Source: Chitinophagales bacterium | GTDB taxonomy: Bacteria; Bacteroidota; Bacteroidia; Chitinophagales; UBA2359 | Assembly: GCA_041392475.1 (NCBI GenBank) | Contig: JAWKLZ010000001.1 | Coordinates: forward strand, 3,472,001-3,536,000 | Direction of reading: 5' to 3' | Length of the DNA stretch: 64,000 bases | Part shown: positions 63,303 through 64,000 of the stretch, piece after piece | Numbering within the stretch: the first letter of the stretch is position 1 | Layout: every line of letters begins with the position of its first letter | Made by a program: the position numbers and the translations under genes | Notes under the pieces: model-generated | The model's database searches: none | What the model was told of the DNA's origin: nothing | Seen by the model: the letters and a program-made list of their open reading frames with translations, nothing else

Positions 63303-64000
63303 CTATAACAAATGCCTCTCGGCATGGTAAGATGACCGAACCAATGGCCCACTTTCTACATATCGAAGCCCCATTCTCAAACCAGCTTCTTTGTATTTCG
63401 CAAAAATATCGGGATGCACAAATTCGGCAACTTCCAAATGATGTTTGGTCGGTTGTAGGTATTGACCAATCGTGACCACATCACAGCCATGATTTTTCAA
63501 GTCTTCTAATATTTGATACACTTCTTCTTCTTTTTCACCCAATCCCAACATAAAACCCGATTTGGTTCTCAACCCAAAATCCTTTGTCCGTTGGATTTGC
63601 TCCAAACTCCGCTGATACCTCGCTTGTGGACGCACCAAACGATAGAGTCGGCTCACCGTTTCCATATTGTGAGAAACCACCTCTGGACGGGTTTCCAATA
63701 CACGGTACAAATTGTCCCATTTGGCTTTGAAGTCGGGAATCAAGGTCTCCAAAGTAGTTGAAGGACTTTGACGGCGAATTTCATTGATTGTTTCTGCCCA
63801 AATCGTAGAACCGCCATCTTTGAGTTCATCTCGATTGACCGAGGTAATCACACAATGTTTGACCCCCATCAATCGCACTGCCTCTGCTACCCTGCGGGGT
63901 TCGTCTTCATCGTATTCGGGCGGACGACCCGTAGCGACTGCACAAAACGAACAAGAACGGGTACAGACATTTCCCAATATCATAAACGTAGCCGTACCTG
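63303..64000 (-). CDS. lipA: Lipoyl synthase (C-terminal part; start lies outside the window)
   Basis: The last 232 or so codons of a radical SAM enzyme that inserts two sulfurs into protein-bound octanoate to make lipoate for pyruvate and 2-oxoglutarate dehydrogenases. The frame is still open at the edge (GTATF before MILGNVCTR), so the Met at 63983 is internal. The radical SAM cluster is CTRSCSFC (CxxxCxxC). Other landmarks are VNRDELKDGG, HNMETVSRLYRLVRPQA, KSGFMLGLGE, GQYLQPTKHHLEV and the closing GPLVRSSYHAE with the Ser that binds the auxiliary cluster. The N-terminal auxiliary-cluster cysteines lie beyond the window. Confidence 0.95.
   Translation of the reverse strand, partial: GTATFMILGNVCTRSCSFCAVATGRPPEYDEDEPRRVAEAVRLMGVKHCVITSVNRDELKDGGSTIWAETINEIRRQSPSTTLETLIPDFKAKWDNLYRVLETRPEVVSHNMETVSRLYRLVRPQARYQRSLEQIQRTKDFGLRTKSGFMLGLGEKEEEVYQILEDLKNHGCDVVTIGQYLQPTKHHLEVAEFVHPDIFAKYKEAGLRMGLRYVESGPLVRSSYHAERHLL

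Overview
The window is a low-GC stretch of chromosome from a member of the Bacteroidota. The evidence is consistent: several secreted proteins end in type IX secretion (T9SS) sorting domains of type A and one of type B (the gliding-motility-associated kind), there is a TonB with a long proline/acid linker, start codons lack Shine-Dalgarno sequences, and a few promoters match the Bacteroidota -33 TTTG / -7 TAnnTTTG pattern. Very large repeat adhesins, an IPTL-CTERM protein and a GH115 enzyme point towards a Saprospiria- or Chitinophagales-like environmental bacterium, but this is inference. I see no rRNA, tRNA, CRISPR array, prophage or transposase gene.

Layout. 1-5 kb: the start of a TPR protein, a VanZ-like/TonB pair, then a TetR regulator followed by an acyl-CoA carboxylase carboxyltransferase. 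4.8-16.5 kb: a block of secreted proteins, namely an orphan T9SS sorting domain, two paralogous FG-GAP proteins whose 3' ends are nearly identical DNA, and a 1683-residue beta-helix protein built from about 440-bp tandem repeats. 16.7-23.5 kb: a DUF1015 protein, a DUF1028 protein with a sorting domain, a 1.3-kb gene graveyard, and a beta-propeller/IPTL-CTERM protein. 23.7-31.2 kb: a four-gene operon behind a clear promoter and a LacI-type palindrome: IlvD/Edd aldonate dehydratase, 2-keto-3-deoxypentonate dehydratase (KdaD-like), SGNH carbohydrate esterase and GH115 alpha-glucuronidase. It reads as removal of side groups from glucuronoxylan followed by non-phosphorylative pentose oxidation towards 2-oxoglutarate. 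31.2-35.2 kb: cytochrome P450, a SRPBCC protein, a small membrane protein and murB. 35.3-42.5 kb: a 2393-residue adhesin. 42.9-48.3 kb: a two-subunit molybdenum hydroxylase, a PAP2 phosphatase and an M28 peptidase. 48.6-54 kb: secreted propeller-like proteins, a signal-peptide-plus-sorting-domain miniprotein and accD. 54.1-62.6 kb: a surface-polysaccharide region (SGNH-like protein, MBOAT acyltransferase, GDSL hydrolase, two GT2 glycosyltransferases, a sugar-phosphate transferase fused to a degenerate receiver domain, and a stand-alone receiver). The window ends in lipA.

The most interesting non-coding signals are: (1) two copies of a 155-156-bp transposon-like element without a gene, with matching terminal inverted repeats and, at each site, a different 7-8-bp target duplication; (2) two hairpins exactly 200 bp apart between 58.1 and 58.4 kb, which share a central motif but show compensatory base-pair changes and lie before a minus-strand terminator, suggesting an undescribed structured RNA; (3) an uninterrupted array of 34 octamers of three main types between the SGNH-like and MBOAT genes. 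All protein calls are from reading the translations and from memory of the families; no database search was run.
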